A DNA stretch of 64,000 bases from Nonomuraea helvata. Lineage in GTDB: Bacteria; Actinomycetota; Actinomycetes; Streptosporangiales; Streptosporangiaceae. Location of the stretch: NCBI RefSeq assembly GCF_039535785.1, contig NZ_BAAAXV010000005.1, positions 62,001 through 126,000 of the forward strand, given 5' to 3'. This document shows positions 24,990-38,240 of the stretch, piece by piece; position 1 is the first letter of the stretch; each line of letters opens with the position of its first letter. The position numbers and the translations under genes were made by a program. A model generated the notes under the pieces. That model saw only the letters and a program-made list of their open reading frames with translations, did no database searches and was not told the DNA's origin.

Positions 24990-25814
24990 TCAGGCGGGGT
25001 CGGTGTGCTCGGGGAAGGCGTTGATCGTGACGCGGTGCATGCGGCGGCGCTCCGTGTAGTCGGCCACGGCGTAGTGCTGCGTCGGCCGGTTGTCCCAGAA
25101 GGCGAGGGTGCCGGGCCGCCAGCGCAGGCGTAGCTGGTACTCGGGTGAGCGGATGTGGTCGATCAGGAGCGGCAGCAGCGCCTCGTTCTCGCGGTCCGTC
25201 AGCCCGACCAGGCGCGTCGTGGAGGCGCGGTTGACGAACAGGGCCTTGCGGCCGGTCTCCGCGTGCACGCGGACCACCGGGCGCTCCACCGGCGGCCACT
25301 GCGCCTGGATCTCGGCCAGGTCGAACGGGTGCCCCTTCGCGATCGCCTTCCTCATCGACATCGTGATGTCGTGCACGGCCGTCAGCTCGTCGCACAGCCG
25401 CTGCAGCCAGGGCGAGAGCGTCTCGTACGCCAGGTACGTGTTCGCCCAGCACGTGTCCCCGCCCACGCTGGGCAGCTGGACGCAGCGGAGCAGGGAGCCC
25501 ATCGGCGGAGTGGGTTCGAAGGTGTTGTCGCTGTGCCATTCGTCCCCGCCCTCGCCTTTCGGAGAGGTCTGGTCGAGGACGTGGATGGGGCTGGTGGAGT
25601 CCTTCTTGAAGGCCGGGTGGTTGAGCGTGCCGAAGTTCAGGGCGAACTGCAGGTGCTGCTCGTCGTCGATGTGCTGGTCGCGGAAGAACAGCACGAGGTG
25701 CTCGAGCCAGCCGGCGCGCAGGGTCGCGACCTCTTCCTGCGACAGCGGTTTGCGCAGATCGACCCCGGTGACCTCGGCGCCGATGTGCTTGGTCACGGGA
25801 TGAAACTCGATCAT
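24990..25814 (-). CDS. TauD/TfdA family Fe(II)/2-oxoglutarate dioxygenase
   Basis: 274 residues from ATG 25814, which has GGAGG five to six bases upstream. The iron triad is visible as His94-x-Asp96 (EWHSDNTF) and His260 (MHRVTI). The following Arg and the conserved WDNRPTQHYAVADY segment bind 2-oxoglutarate. The family hydroxylates taurine, alkyl sulfates, 2,4-D and related compounds, releasing sulfite or alcohol. The substrate cannot be named here. No transporter is adjacent. Expression is probably repressor-controlled through the palindrome in its promoter. Confidence 0.88.
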   Translation of the reverse strand: MIEFHPVTKHIGAEVTGVDLRKPLSQEEVATLRAGWLEHLVLFFRDQHIDDEQHLQFALNFGTLNHPAFKKDSTSPIHVLDQTSPKGEGGDEWHSDNTFEPTPPMGSLLRCVQLPSVGGDTCWANTYLAYETLSPWLQRLCDELTAVHDITMSMRKAIAKGHPFDLAEIQAQWPPVERPVVRVHAETGRKALFVNRASTTRLVGLTDRENEALLPLLIDHIRSPEYQLRLRWRPGTLAFWDNRPTQHYAVADYTERRRMHRVTINAFPEHTDPA

Positions 25815-26208
25815 GACGCCTCCGGGACAGCCGTATCCTCCTGCCGCGAACGTAACACCAAGCAATTGCTTGGTCAAGACGACTTGCGGCGACGCGCATC
25901 GAACAGGTATGCGAGAAGCGACCCGGATCAAGTATCATCTTGACTTCGGCGCAATGCCCGGCCTTCGGCGAGGAGGTGCTTCGGTGACGTGGGCGGCTTC
26001 ACCCGCCTACGCGTGAGAGGCGCGATGGATACGTCACAGTGGACGTCGCTCGTGCCATCATCTCCAGGGGCAAACACCCCGCAACCCGCCGCCTCACCCG
26101 CCGATCTGACGCTTCTCCAGCGAGCTGACGGATACGGTTACAGCACAAGGACAGAAGGAGGATGCGCTTCCCCTCGGCGCGACGGCCGAGGTAGCCGCGC
26201 AGCACAAG
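25815..26208. other. Divergent intergenic region between dioxygenase and parC
   Basis: The left end holds the dioxygenase promoter and operator. The right end is the leader of parC, including an AAGGAGG at 26154-26161 directly abutting an ATG that opens only a nine-codon frame (spacing zero, so probably not used). No other gene or hairpin is convincing. Confidence 0.55.
25849..25877 (-). promoter_or_regulatory. Dioxygenase promoter with an 18-bp operator palindrome in the spacer
   Basis: On the minus strand TTGACC (25872-25877), a 17-base spacer and TACGTT (25849-25854) make a good sigma-70 promoter. The spacer is almost filled by ACCAAGCAATTGCTTGGT (25857-25874), a perfect palindrome of the kind bound by TetR-family repressors. 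Binding would block RNA polymerase directly. The start would be about 28 bases before ATG 25814. Confidence 0.75.
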
Positions 26209-28725
26209 ATGGCCCGACGCACGACTGCACCCCCTACTGAGGACTTCGAGGAGCGGATCGTCGACATCGACGTCACCTCGGAGATGCGCACCAGCTATCT
26301 CGAGTACGCGTACTCGGTGATCTACCAGCGCGCCCTGCCCGACGCGCGTGACGGCCTCAAGCCCGTGCAGCGGCGCATCCTCTACTCGATGAGCGAGATG
26401 GGCCTGCGGCCCGACCGCGGGCACGTCAAGTCGTCGCGTGTCGTCGGCGACGTCATGGGCAAGCTGCATCCCCACGGCGACAGCGCCATCTACGACGCTC
26501 TCGTGCGCCTGGCGCAGCCGTTCTCCATGCGCCTGCCGCTCGTCGACGGCCACGGCAACTTCGGCTCCCCCGACGACATGCCCGCGGCCATGCGTTACAC
26601 CGAGGCCAGGCTGGCCCCGGCGGCGATGCTCATGGTCGAGTCGCTCGACGAGGACACCGTCGATTTCAAGCCCAACTACGACGGGCAGGAGACCGAGCCG
26701 GTCGTCATGCCGTCGGCCTTCCCCAACCTGCTGGTCAACGGCACGAGCGGCATCGCGGTCGGCATGGCCACCAACATGGCGCCGCACAACCTCGTCGAGG
26801 TCGTGGCCGCCGCCCGCCACCTGATCAAGAAGCCGGACGCGTCGCTGGACGAGCTGATGACGTTCGTGCCGGGTCCGGACCTGCCGACGGGCGGCTCGAT
26901 CATCGGGCTCCAGGGGGTGCGCGACGCTTACGAGAACGGGCGCGGCACCTTCCGCATGCGGGCCAAGTGCACGGTGGAGCAGATCACGCCGCGCCGCAAG
27001 GGCATCGTGGTCACCGAGCTCCCCTACAACGTCGGCCCCGAGCGTGTCGTCACCAAGATCAAGGAGCTGGTGACGTCCAAGAAGCTGCAGGGCATCGCCG
27101 ACCTCAAGGACCTCACCGACCGCCACAAGGGCCTGCGGCTGGTCATCGAGATCAAGAACGGCTTCATCCCTGAGGCGGTCCTCGAGGAGCTCTACCGGCT
27201 GACGCCGATGGAGGAGACGTTCGGCATCAACAACGTCGCCCTGGTCGAGGGCGAGCCGCGCACGCTCGGGCTCCGCGAGATGCTCCAGGTCTATGTCAAC
27301 CACCGGCTCGAGGTGGTGCGGCGCAGGTCGGAGTTCCGGCGGCGCAAGCGCGAGGAGCGCCTCCACCTGGTCGACGGCCTCATCATCGCCCTGCTCAACA
27401 TCGACGAGGTCATCCAGGTCATCCGCGCCTCCGACGACTCGGCGCAGGCGCGCACGCGGCTGATGGACGTGTTCGACCTGACCGAGATCCAGGCCGCCTA
27501 CATCCTGGACACGCCGCTGCGGCGGCTCACCAGGTTCGACAAGCTCGAGCTCGACCGGGAGAAGCAGACGCTGAGCGAGGAGATCGCGCGGCTCAACGAG
27601 ATCCTCTCCTCGGAGACCAAGCTCCGCCAGGTGGTCTCGGGCGAGCTGGCCGACGTGGCCAAGAAGTACGGCACGCCGCGCCGCACCGTGCTGCTGGAGG
27701 CGCCGGGCGTCACCCGCACCCCGGTCGTGGATCTGCAGGTGGCCGACGACCCGTGCCTGGCGATGCTCTCCTCGACCGGCCTGCTGGCCCGCACCTCCGA
27801 CGCCTCGCCGCTGCCGGGAGAGGGCGAGCGCTCGGCACACGACGTGCTGGTGTCGGTCGTCAAGACGTCCGTACGCGGTGAGGTCGGCGTGGTGACGTCG
27901 CTGGGCCGGTTGATCCGGGTCCAGGTCGTGGACCTGCCGACGCTGCCCACCACGGCCAACCCGCCGTCCCTGTCGGGCGGGCACCCGGTCGCCGAGTACG
28001 TCTCGCTGCAGCCCGACGAGAAGGTGGTCGGCCTGGGCTCACTCGACCCCGACGGCCCCGGTCTGGCCCTGGGCACGGCTCAGGGCGTGGTCAAGCGGGT
28101 GGTGCCCGACTACCCGGCCAACCGCGACGACTTCGAAGTGATCACGTTGAAGGACGGCGACAGCGTGGTGGGCGCCGTCGAGCTCGTGTCCGAGTCCCAC
28201 GACCTGGTGTTCATCTCCTCCGACGCCCAGCTCCTGCGCTACCCGGCCTCGCTGGTGCGCCCGCAGGGCCGCCCGGCGGGCGGCATGGCGGGCATCCGGC
28301 TCGACGACGGCGCCCGGGTGATCTGGTTCGGGGTGGTGGATCCCGAACGTCCCGCGCACGTGGTGACGGTCGCCGGCTCCTCCACGGCGCTGCCCGGCAC
28401 GCAGGTGGGGGGCGGCAAGGTGTCCGATTACGCCGAGTTCCCCGCCAAGGGCCGGGCGACGGGCGGGGTGCGCGCCCAGCGCTTCCTGAAGGGCGAGGAC
28501 GAACTGCTGCTGGCCTGGGCCGGCCCGGCTCCGGCCAAGGCGGTCTCCACCGTGGGCAAGCCCGTGCCGCTTCCGGAGGAGGTGGGGCGCCGGGACGGCT
28601 CCGGCGTCCGCCTCACCCACACCATCGGCGCCGTCGGCGGCGCTCTCGCCTCGACCCCCGAGTCCCTGCTCACGGAGGTCACGGCGACACCGGCCGTCGC
28701 GGAGGACGAGCAACCCCAGCTCTGA
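26209..28725 (+). CDS. parC: DNA topoisomerase IV subunit A
   Basis: 838 residues, GyrA/ParC family. The N-terminal winged-helix and tower include the quinolone-region HPHGDSAIYDALVRLAQ and the catalytic Tyr130 in AMRYTEARL. The C-terminal part (about 500-838) is a beta-pinwheel. The gyrase-defining GyrA box (QRRGGKG type) is not seen, and a ParE-type subunit gene lies 8 kb away, so topoisomerase IV (chromosome decatenation) fits better than gyrase. Start ATG 26209 matches the family N-terminus; ribosome site weak (GAGGTAG). A hairpin terminator follows. Confidence 0.9.
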   Translation: MARRTTAPPTEDFEERIVDIDVTSEMRTSYLEYAYSVIYQRALPDARDGLKPVQRRILYSMSEMGLRPDRGHVKSSRVVGDVMGKLHPHGDSAIYDALVRLAQPFSMRLPLVDGHGNFGSPDDMPAAMRYTEARLAPAAMLMVESLDEDTVDFKPNYDGQETEPVVMPSAFPNLLVNGTSGIAVGMATNMAPHNLVEVVAAARHLIKKPDASLDELMTFVPGPDLPTGGSIIGLQGVRDAYENGRGTFRMRAKCTVEQITPRRKGIVVTELPYNVGPERVVTKIKELVTSKKLQGIADLKDLTDRHKGLRLVIEIKNGFIPEAVLEELYRLTPMEETFGINNVALVEGEPRTLGLREMLQVYVNHRLEVVRRRSEFRRRKREERLHLVDGLIIALLNIDEVIQVIRASDDSAQARTRLMDVFDLTEIQAAYILDTPLRRLTRFDKLELDREKQTLSEEIARLNEILSSETKLRQVVSGELADVAKKYGTPRRTVLLEAPGVTRTPVVDLQVADDPCLAMLSSTGLLARTSDASPLPGEGERSAHDVLVSVVKTSVRGEVGVVTSLGRLIRVQVVDLPTLPTTANPPSLSGGHPVAEYVSLQPDEKVVGLGSLDPDGPGLALGTAQGVVKRVVPDYPANRDDFEVITLKDGDSVVGAVELVSESHDLVFISSDAQLLRYPASLVRPQGRPAGGMAGIRLDDGARVIWFGVVDPERPAHVVTVAGSSTALPGTQVGGGKVSDYAEFPAKGRATGGVRAQRFLKGEDELLLAWAGPAPAKAVSTVGKPVPLPEEVGRRDGSGVRLTHTIGAVGGALASTPESLLTEVTATPAVAEDEQPQL

Positions 28726-28733
28726 CGCTTCCC

Positions 28734-28775
28734 CGGGCCGTTGCCGGACTCTCCCATGGGTCCGGCGGCGGCCCG
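28734..28775 (+). terminator. Hairpin terminator of parC
   Basis: CGGGCCGTTGCCGGAC (28734-28749) pairs with GTCCGGCGGCGGCCCG (28760-28775), 16 bp with two wobble pairs, around a ten-base loop. It lies nine bases after the stop and has no T-run. Confidence 0.75.
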
Positions 28776-28809
28776 CTGTTATGAAATGCCTCCCGCCGCC
28801 GATCTCCTC

Positions 28810-28823
28810 TGAGAGCGCTCTCT
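28810..28823 (+). promoter_or_regulatory. CebR-like LacI-family operator before the glycosidase gene
   Basis: TGAGAGCGCTCTCT contains the perfect palindrome GAGAGCGCTCTC. It differs at few positions from the CebR cello-oligosaccharide repressor site of Streptomyces (TGGGAGCGCTCCCA). It ends 18 bases before the GTG start, where a repressor would block transcription. Confidence 0.65.
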
Positions 28824-28841
28824 TTGCCAGCCGGAGGTACC

Positions 28842-31886
<3,045 letters not shown>

Positions 31887-31893
31887 AACGACA

Positions 31894-31930
31894 GAGGGGC
31901 TGACCCCGCGCGGCGCGGGGTCAGCCCCTC
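31894..31930. terminator. Bidirectional terminator between the glycosidase and VOC genes
   Basis: GAGGGGCTGACCCCGC (31894-31909) pairs perfectly over 16 bp with GCGGGGTCAGCCCCTC (31915-31930). It sits between convergent genes, eight bases from the glycosidase stop. Confidence 0.88.
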
Positions 31931-31975
31931 TTCCCCAGGAGGCGGCCGGTCTCCTCGGGCCCGGGGCAGGCTCCG

Positions 31976-32347
31976 CTAGTCCTTGCAGAGGCAGAACGTG
32001 TGCCCCGCCGGGTCCAGGAACACCCGGAAGCTGTCGTCCTCGCTGGGCTGGTGCTCGTGCTTGGTCGCGCCGATCTCGAGCACCTGCTTCTCCGCCTTGT
32101 CCATGTCGGTGACCGTCAGGTCGAGGTGGAGCTGCTGAGGCCGTTCGGGATCGGGCCAGGTCGGGGGCCGGAAGTCGGGCGCGAGCTGGAACCCCAGCCG
32201 CTTGGGGGACCCGCCGTCGCTCACCACCACCCACTCGTCGTCGGCGTACGTGACGGGCCAGCCCAGCACGCGCGAGTAGAACTCGGCCAGGGCCCTCGGA
32301 TCGGGACAGTCCAGCACGGTGGTGCGGAACTCCGCGATGCCGCTCAC
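31976..32347 (-). CDS. VOC family (glyoxalase/bleomycin-resistance fold) protein
   Basis: 123 residues. Two beta-alpha-beta-beta-beta modules are visible (FRTTVLDCPDPRALAEFYSRVLGW and QLHLDLTVTDMDKAEKQVLEIGA, ending FLDPAGHTFCLC), the pattern of small VOC proteins. Potential metal ligands include His in LHLDL. Reaction unknown. GTG 32347 has GAGAGG eight bases upstream. GTG 32356 would place that motif on the start, so the shorter form is preferred. Divergent from the redoxin gene. Confidence 0.8.
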   Translation of the reverse strand: MSGIAEFRTTVLDCPDPRALAEFYSRVLGWPVTYADDEWVVVSDGGSPKRLGFQLAPDFRPPTWPDPERPQQLHLDLTVTDMDKAEKQVLEIGATKHEHQPSEDDSFRVFLDPAGHTFCLCKD

Positions 32348-32403
32348 TCGATTCACCTCTCAGGGTCGTTTTGCCGGGACAGCGTCAGACAAGAATGAAT
32401 GCC

Positions 32404-32967
32404 ATGGCTGCCAACTCGTTCATGGTGCCGCTGGGCACTCCAGCGCCCGCCTTTGACCTGACCGCCATCAACGGCGGCAGCGTATCGCTCGAAGACCTCA
32501 AAGATTCTCCCGCCACCCTCGTGGTCTTCCTCTCCAACCACTGCCCGTACGTGCGGCACATCGAGAAAGGCCTCGGCGCCCTTGCCGCCGACTACGGCGC
32601 CAGGCTGTCGATCGTCGCGATCTGCAGCAATGACAGCGTGAACTACCCGGACGACGATCCGACACACCTGGCGGAGCAGGCCGCTCGGGCCGGGTTCACG
32701 TTCCCGTACCTGCTGGACGACACCCAGGAGGTGGCCAAGGCGTACCGGGCGGCGTGCACGCCGGACTTCTTCCTGTACGACGCGCAGCTCCGGCTCGTCT
32801 ACCGGGGTGAGTTCGACGGCGCGAGGCCGGGCAACGCGCTGCCGGTGACCGGGGAGTCGCTCCGTGCGGCCATCGACGCCGTGCTCGACGGCCGGCCGGT
32901 GCCCGAGGAGCAGAACCCGTCACTGGGCTGCGGCATCAAGTGGAAACCGGGCAACGCACCCGCGTGA
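32404..32967 (+). CDS. Thioredoxin-family redoxin (AhpC/TSA-like)
   Basis: 187 residues. The thioredoxin-fold N-terminus reads GTPAPAFDLTAINGG and the reactive cysteine is in SNHCPYVRHIEKGL, the position of the peroxidatic cysteine. There is no CxxC pair. The end has GCGIKWKPGNAP, a signature of this small redoxin subgroup. It probably reduces peroxides or handles thiols in the cytoplasm. ATG 32404 (MAANSFMVPLG) was chosen for agreement with the family N-terminus; ATG 32395 is in frame and nearly as good. Confidence 0.82.
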   Translation: MAANSFMVPLGTPAPAFDLTAINGGSVSLEDLKDSPATLVVFLSNHCPYVRHIEKGLGALAADYGARLSIVAICSNDSVNYPDDDPTHLAEQAARAGFTFPYLLDDTQEVAKAYRAACTPDFFLYDAQLRLVYRGEFDGARPGNALPVTGESLRAAIDAVLDGRPVPEEQNPSLGCGIKWKPGNAPA

Positions 32968-32995
32968 TCCGCGTGCACACCGTTTCCGTCGGCGG

Positions 32996-33313
32996 CTACT
33001 GGCTGGCGGCGCTGATGGCGGACGGGAGCGCGAGCAGCAGCTCGTGCGGCTCGCCGCCCTGCCAGTGGCGGACCAGCCGGTTGCCCGCCTCGCCGGGGTC
33101 GAAGCCCTCACAGCCCAGGGGCCCGAAGCAGCCCGCCTGATCCAGCATGAGGATCAGCGGGTCGTCGTCGGGGAGCCTGGCCGCGTAGGCGGCGGTGTCG
33201 AGGAGAGCCAGGGCTGTCCTGGCGTTGCGGCCCTCGTCCTTGGACTCCACGCGGTCGAGGCGGCGCCATGCCTGGGCACGGAGATACGCGGCGAGCGATT
33301 CGGACCTACTCAC
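32996..33313 (-). CDS. Small conserved-looking protein of unknown function
   Basis: 105 residues, start GTG 33313 with AAGAAGG upstream. The N-terminal half is helical with mixed charge (ESLAAYLRAQAWRRLDRVESKDEGRNARTALALLDTAAYAARL). The C-terminal half contains two cysteines (AGCFGPLGCEGFDPGEAGNRLVRHW). No signal peptide. I do not recognise a family. It is convergent with the redoxin gene and divergent from the carbonic anhydrase gene. Confidence 0.6.
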   Translation of the reverse strand: MSRSESLAAYLRAQAWRRLDRVESKDEGRNARTALALLDTAAYAARLPDDDPLILMLDQAGCFGPLGCEGFDPGEAGNRLVRHWQGGEPHELLLALPSAISAASQ

Positions 33314-33452
33314 GACAGACCTTCTTCGATCACGTACAAAGGGCTACGACATCATCACGCAAAGTCACGCGCTTTCGTGGGATGTTTGCCAACTCCAGCC
33401 AGTCGCGACCCCGTTCACCACCAGCTATGGGGCACAGGGCATCATTTGTGGC

Positions 33453-33947
33453 ATGAGTGCGTTCGACGACCTGTATGCCGCCAACGCGAAATTCGCCAAG
33501 AGGTTCGCCAACTCCGGGCTCACCGGCCGCGCCGCTCGCGGGCTCGCCGTGGTGACCTGCATGGACTCCCGCATCGACCCGCTCGGCCTGCTCGGCCTGA
33601 AAGCCGGCGACGCCAAGATCCTCCGCAACGCCGGGGCCCGGGTGACGGACGACGTGCTACGCACCCTGGTGCTGGCCGTCTACGTGCTCGGGGTGGAGCG
33701 CGTGCTCGTCATGCCCCATACGGACTGCGGCATGGCCAAGGTCACGGACCCGGACGTACACGCCCTGACCCAGGAACGCGGGGTGGACACCCGCAGCCTG
33801 GAGTTCCACACGGTGCCCGACCAGAACGAGGCGCTCCGCCACGACCTCACCCGGATCAGGTCCACGCCGTTCCTGCCTCAGGGGATGCCGGTGGCGGGCG
33901 CCATCTACGACGTCCGCACCGGCCGCCTGACCCCTGCGCCGTTCTGA
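33453..33947 (+). CDS. Beta-class carbonic anhydrase
   Basis: 164 residues, typical of the short actinobacterial beta-CA type. Zinc ligands are Cys36 (TCMDSRID), His89 and Cys92 (MPHTDCGM), and the Asp38-Arg40 dyad is intact. It interconverts CO2 and bicarbonate, needed among others by acyl-CoA carboxylases. Start ATG 33453 has no good ribosome site; a CATCAT hexamer seven bases upstream might make it leaderless. Confidence 0.9.
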   Translation: MSAFDDLYAANAKFAKRFANSGLTGRAARGLAVVTCMDSRIDPLGLLGLKAGDAKILRNAGARVTDDVLRTLVLAVYVLGVERVLVMPHTDCGMAKVTDPDVHALTQERGVDTRSLEFHTVPDQNEALRHDLTRIRSTPFLPQGMPVAGAIYDVRTGRLTPAPF

Positions 33948-34334
33948 GCTCCTTCACGTACGACAGGTGCCCGGTTGTGGGCGGCGGCACGGGACGAGTG
34001 GCCGCACAGCATGACCGGGCACGCAAACCACCGCGCTCAGAGCCCCCCGGAGCGCACGGGGAGCCCCTTGGAGCGGAATCCCTTGAGAACAGCCGCCACA
34101 CGGCCCTACAGGCGCCTCTGAGGCGTTCCTACGCGGCCGCATGCGCCGGCGGCCGCGCCCCTGTGGGCCTCCTGGCGCCGTACGCCGTTCCTGGCCCCAT
34201 GGTCCACCCGCTGCCTACGACGAGCACGTCACCGGTCGAGGCACCGGCCCTGCACAAGCGCGCGAAGGCGTTGACCAGCGCCAAGCCCCGGCAGTCCTCA
34301 CCATGCGCGCCGGGACCGACAGCCGGGCGGATCG
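33948..34334. other. 387-bp intergenic region with no gene seen
   Basis: It lies between the convergent carbonic anhydrase and parE genes. I see GC-rich sequence with a short repeated GCGGCCGC (around 34133-34155), but no clear terminator hairpin, promoter or coding frame with a ribosome site. Confidence 0.5.
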
Positions 34335-36401
<2,067 letters not shown>

Positions 36402-36648
36402 TCCAGCTCCCCTGGTCTAGGCATCGAACACGTGTGCGTAGCCTACCGTTCTTCCCGCACGCGCGCGTACAAGCTTGCCACGCCGACACGTTTGCCGTTA
36501 CCAACCGGCTGATCGTCATTACTTTGGGACACATTCCGCTCTGGGCGTAGCGAGGGCGCGGTTGGGAACGTCCACGTCCGGTTAGATGTTGTTCCAAGTG
36601 ACTGACGCCAGATCCTCGCTTCGGCGGGGGTGACCCGAAAGGCGATAC

Positions 36649-36879
36649 GTGACTGGAGCTCTCGCCCCCGTTAAGCCGCTGACGGCCCTCGACCGCTGCG
36701 ACCGCTGCGGCGCCCAGGCCTACATTCGCGCGACCCTGCCTGTGGGTGGGGAGTTGCTGTTCTGCGCCCATCACGGGCGTCAGCACATTGCAGCGCTGCG
36801 CGAAAAGGGCGCCGACATCCTGGACGAGTCGGCTCGACTCAGCGAAACCCCTTCAATTGCCCCCAACGACGAGCGCTAG
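36649..36879 (+). CDS. DUF7455 small zinc-ribbon-like protein
   Basis: 76 residues from GTG 36649, with AAAGG upstream. CDRCG near residue 17 and CAHHGRQH near residue 39 make a likely four-ligand zinc site. The N-terminus ALAPVKPLTALDRCDRCGAQAY is strongly conserved in actinobacteria, where this gene sits between the principal sigma factor and parE. Function unknown; the size and zinc knuckle would suit a protein-protein or RNA-binding role. A long hairpin follows. Confidence 0.85.
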   Translation: MTGALAPVKPLTALDRCDRCGAQAYIRATLPVGGELLFCAHHGRQHIAALREKGADILDESARLSETPSIAPNDER

Positions 36880-36916
36880 GCAGCGCTGGTCGTGCTGAGA
36901 TAACCACATATTGCGT

Positions 36917-36964
36917 CGCACCGAACGGCGACCCCGGGCCCACCCGGGGCCGCCGTTCGGTGCG
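36917..36964. terminator. Long bidirectional terminator
   Basis: CGCACCGAACGGCG (36917-36930) pairs with CGCCGTTCGGTGCG (36951-36964), and CCCCGGG (36932-36938) with CCCGGGG (36943-36949). Together they make 21 bp with a single A/C mismatch and a CCCA loop. It separates convergent DUF7455 and GNAT genes. Confidence 0.9.
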
Positions 36965-37006
36965 TCCGTACACCGAGAAGCGCTTGGGGGCGGCAGGCCG
37001 CGCGAG

Positions 37007-37747
37007 TCAGCGCACCCGGTAGTGATACCGGCCCGCGATCTCCAGGCCCTCGCCGCGATAGAGCGCCTGCGCCGTCAGGTTCGCGGCGGTGGTGACCAGG
37101 TAGGCGGACTCGGCGTCCGCATGCCGCACCAGCGCCCGCAGGACCGCACGGGCCAATCCCCGGCGGCGGGCCCGAGGCAGTGTGGCCATGCAGTAGATCC
37201 CGAGCGTGTCGCCATGGGACATTCCTGACGCACCCGGCGCATTCCCCAGCTCACCCTGCGGCACGGCGCGCCCGACGGCGAGCGCCACGCCGTCCTCCTC
37301 GTACGCCGCGTACCACGCCGGAACCCCCGTGCAGATGCGCTCCGCGTCCTCGAAACCGCTGCCGTACCGGCCGTCCACGGCCCACCACGCCTCCAGCCAG
37401 CCCCGCCACGGCCGGTCCTCGATCCTCACCTTGTACGCAGGCGGGCCGGCAGTGGGCGAACCGGCCATGACCACGGTCGGGTCGACCAGCTCGTAGCCTC
37501 GCCGTTCCAACTCCTCATCCAGCCCGGGCGTGGCGTTCAGACCCAGCGAGAAGACACAACGCTGCCCGCGCTCCCCGTAGAACGCCTCCGCCGCCTCGAT
37601 GGCGCCGCCCAGGTCGGCGGGCTCGCCCAGAGCGAGCACGGAGTTGGCCCGCTTGGTCACGCCACCGGCATGACGGAACACCCATCCGTCATGAACGTGC
37701 TGCTCGTAGGCGGGCCAGGCCTCATGGACAAGGAGGTCGAAATTCAC
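37007..37747 (-). CDS. GNAT family N-acetyltransferase
   Basis: 246 residues. The acetyl-CoA-binding segment is IYCMATLPRARRRGLARAVLRALVRHA in the C-terminal half, and the fold ends with LTAQALYRGEGLEIAGRYHYRVR. The N-terminal half resembles an incomplete second GNAT fold. Substrate unknown. GTG 37747 has no ribosome site, but TAGGCT lies six bases upstream, as in leaderless genes. Divergent from the rhodanese gene. Confidence 0.83.
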   Translation of the reverse strand: MNFDLLVHEAWPAYEQHVHDGWVFRHAGGVTKRANSVLALGEPADLGGAIEAAEAFYGERGQRCVFSLGLNATPGLDEELERRGYELVDPTVVMAGSPTAGPPAYKVRIEDRPWRGWLEAWWAVDGRYGSGFEDAERICTGVPAWYAAYEEDGVALAVGRAVPQGELGNAPGASGMSHGDTLGIYCMATLPRARRRGLARAVLRALVRHADAESAYLVTTAANLTAQALYRGEGLEIAGRYHYRVR

Positions 37748-37779
37748 CTGCGCAGCCTAACCGACCTCCTGAAGCCTCC

Positions 37780-37838
37780 TTGACCAACCGGACCGCAGTC
37801 CGATAATTTCCCAACGACAGAAATCGGACCGCAGTCCA
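37780..37838 (+). promoter_or_regulatory. Rhodanese promoter with twin operators
   Basis: TTGACC (37780-37785), an 18-base spacer and TAATTT (37804-37809) form a promoter. CGGACCGCAGTCC occurs twice, at 37789-37801 inside the spacer and at 37825-37837 just after the expected start. Each has GGAC/GTCC dyad symmetry, as in TetR- or MarR-type operators. The two copies are 36 bp apart. Confidence 0.72.
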
Positions 37839-37855
37839 TTTATTGGGAGTACACC

Positions 37856-38191
37856 ATGACCGCACTCATCACCCGGGAAGAGCTCAAAGCCGCCATCGAC
37901 GCCGGCACCGTCACCGTCATCGACGCGCTCGGTGGTGACTACTACGCCAAGCAGCACCTTCCCGGTGCGATCCCGCTGGTGGAGGCCGAGGTCGCCGATC
38001 GCGCCGCGGAGCTGCTGCCCGACCGGAACGCCGCGATCGTCACCTACTGCAGCAACCCCGCCTGCAACAACAGCCAGGCTGTCGCCAACCGCCTGGAGAG
38101 CCTCGGCTACACCCAGGTCCGCAAGTACCGGGAAGGCATCGAGGACTGGGCCGCAGCGGGCCTGCCGCTGGAGGGAGCGCTCACCGCGTAG
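37856..38191 (+). CDS. Single-domain rhodanese-like protein
   Basis: 111 residues. The rhodanese fold has the active-site loop TYCSNPACNNSQ, with the cysteine in the usual position. The neighbouring CNNS is typical of the short regulator-associated group. It may carry sulfur or detoxify thiols or cyanide. ATG 37856 has GGGAG seven bases upstream. Two operator copies in the promoter indicate tight control, perhaps by a thiol- or metal-responsive repressor not in this window. Confidence 0.87.
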   Translation: MTALITREELKAAIDAGTVTVIDALGGDYYAKQHLPGAIPLVEAEVADRAAELLPDRNAAIVTYCSNPACNNSQAVANRLESLGYTQVRKYREGIEDWAAAGLPLEGALTA

Positions 38192-38228
38192 CCGTACGCG
38201 GCGGGGAGAAGCCTCCTACCAGGAGCAA

Positions 38229-38234
38229 TAAGGT
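38229..38234 (+). promoter_or_regulatory. TAAGGT -10 box six bases before yaaA
   Basis: TAAGGT, then six bases, then GTG 38241: the layout of a leaderless actinomycete transcript. GGTAGGGG could instead be a ribosome site. CCTACC/GGTAGG (38215-38220, 38232-38237) adds a small inverted repeat. Confidence 0.4.
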
Positions 38235-38240
38235 AGGGGC

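Noticed and set aside
26162..26191. Nine-codon leader frame after AAGGAGG in the parC leader
   Set aside because: The ATG abuts the ribosome-site sequence with no spacing, and the frame has no conserved content that I can see.
36562..36590. Promoter of the DUF7455 gene (TTGGGA with TTAGAT or GATGTT)
   Set aside because: Spacing is 14 for the better -10, or the -10 is poor at 17; too weak to list.
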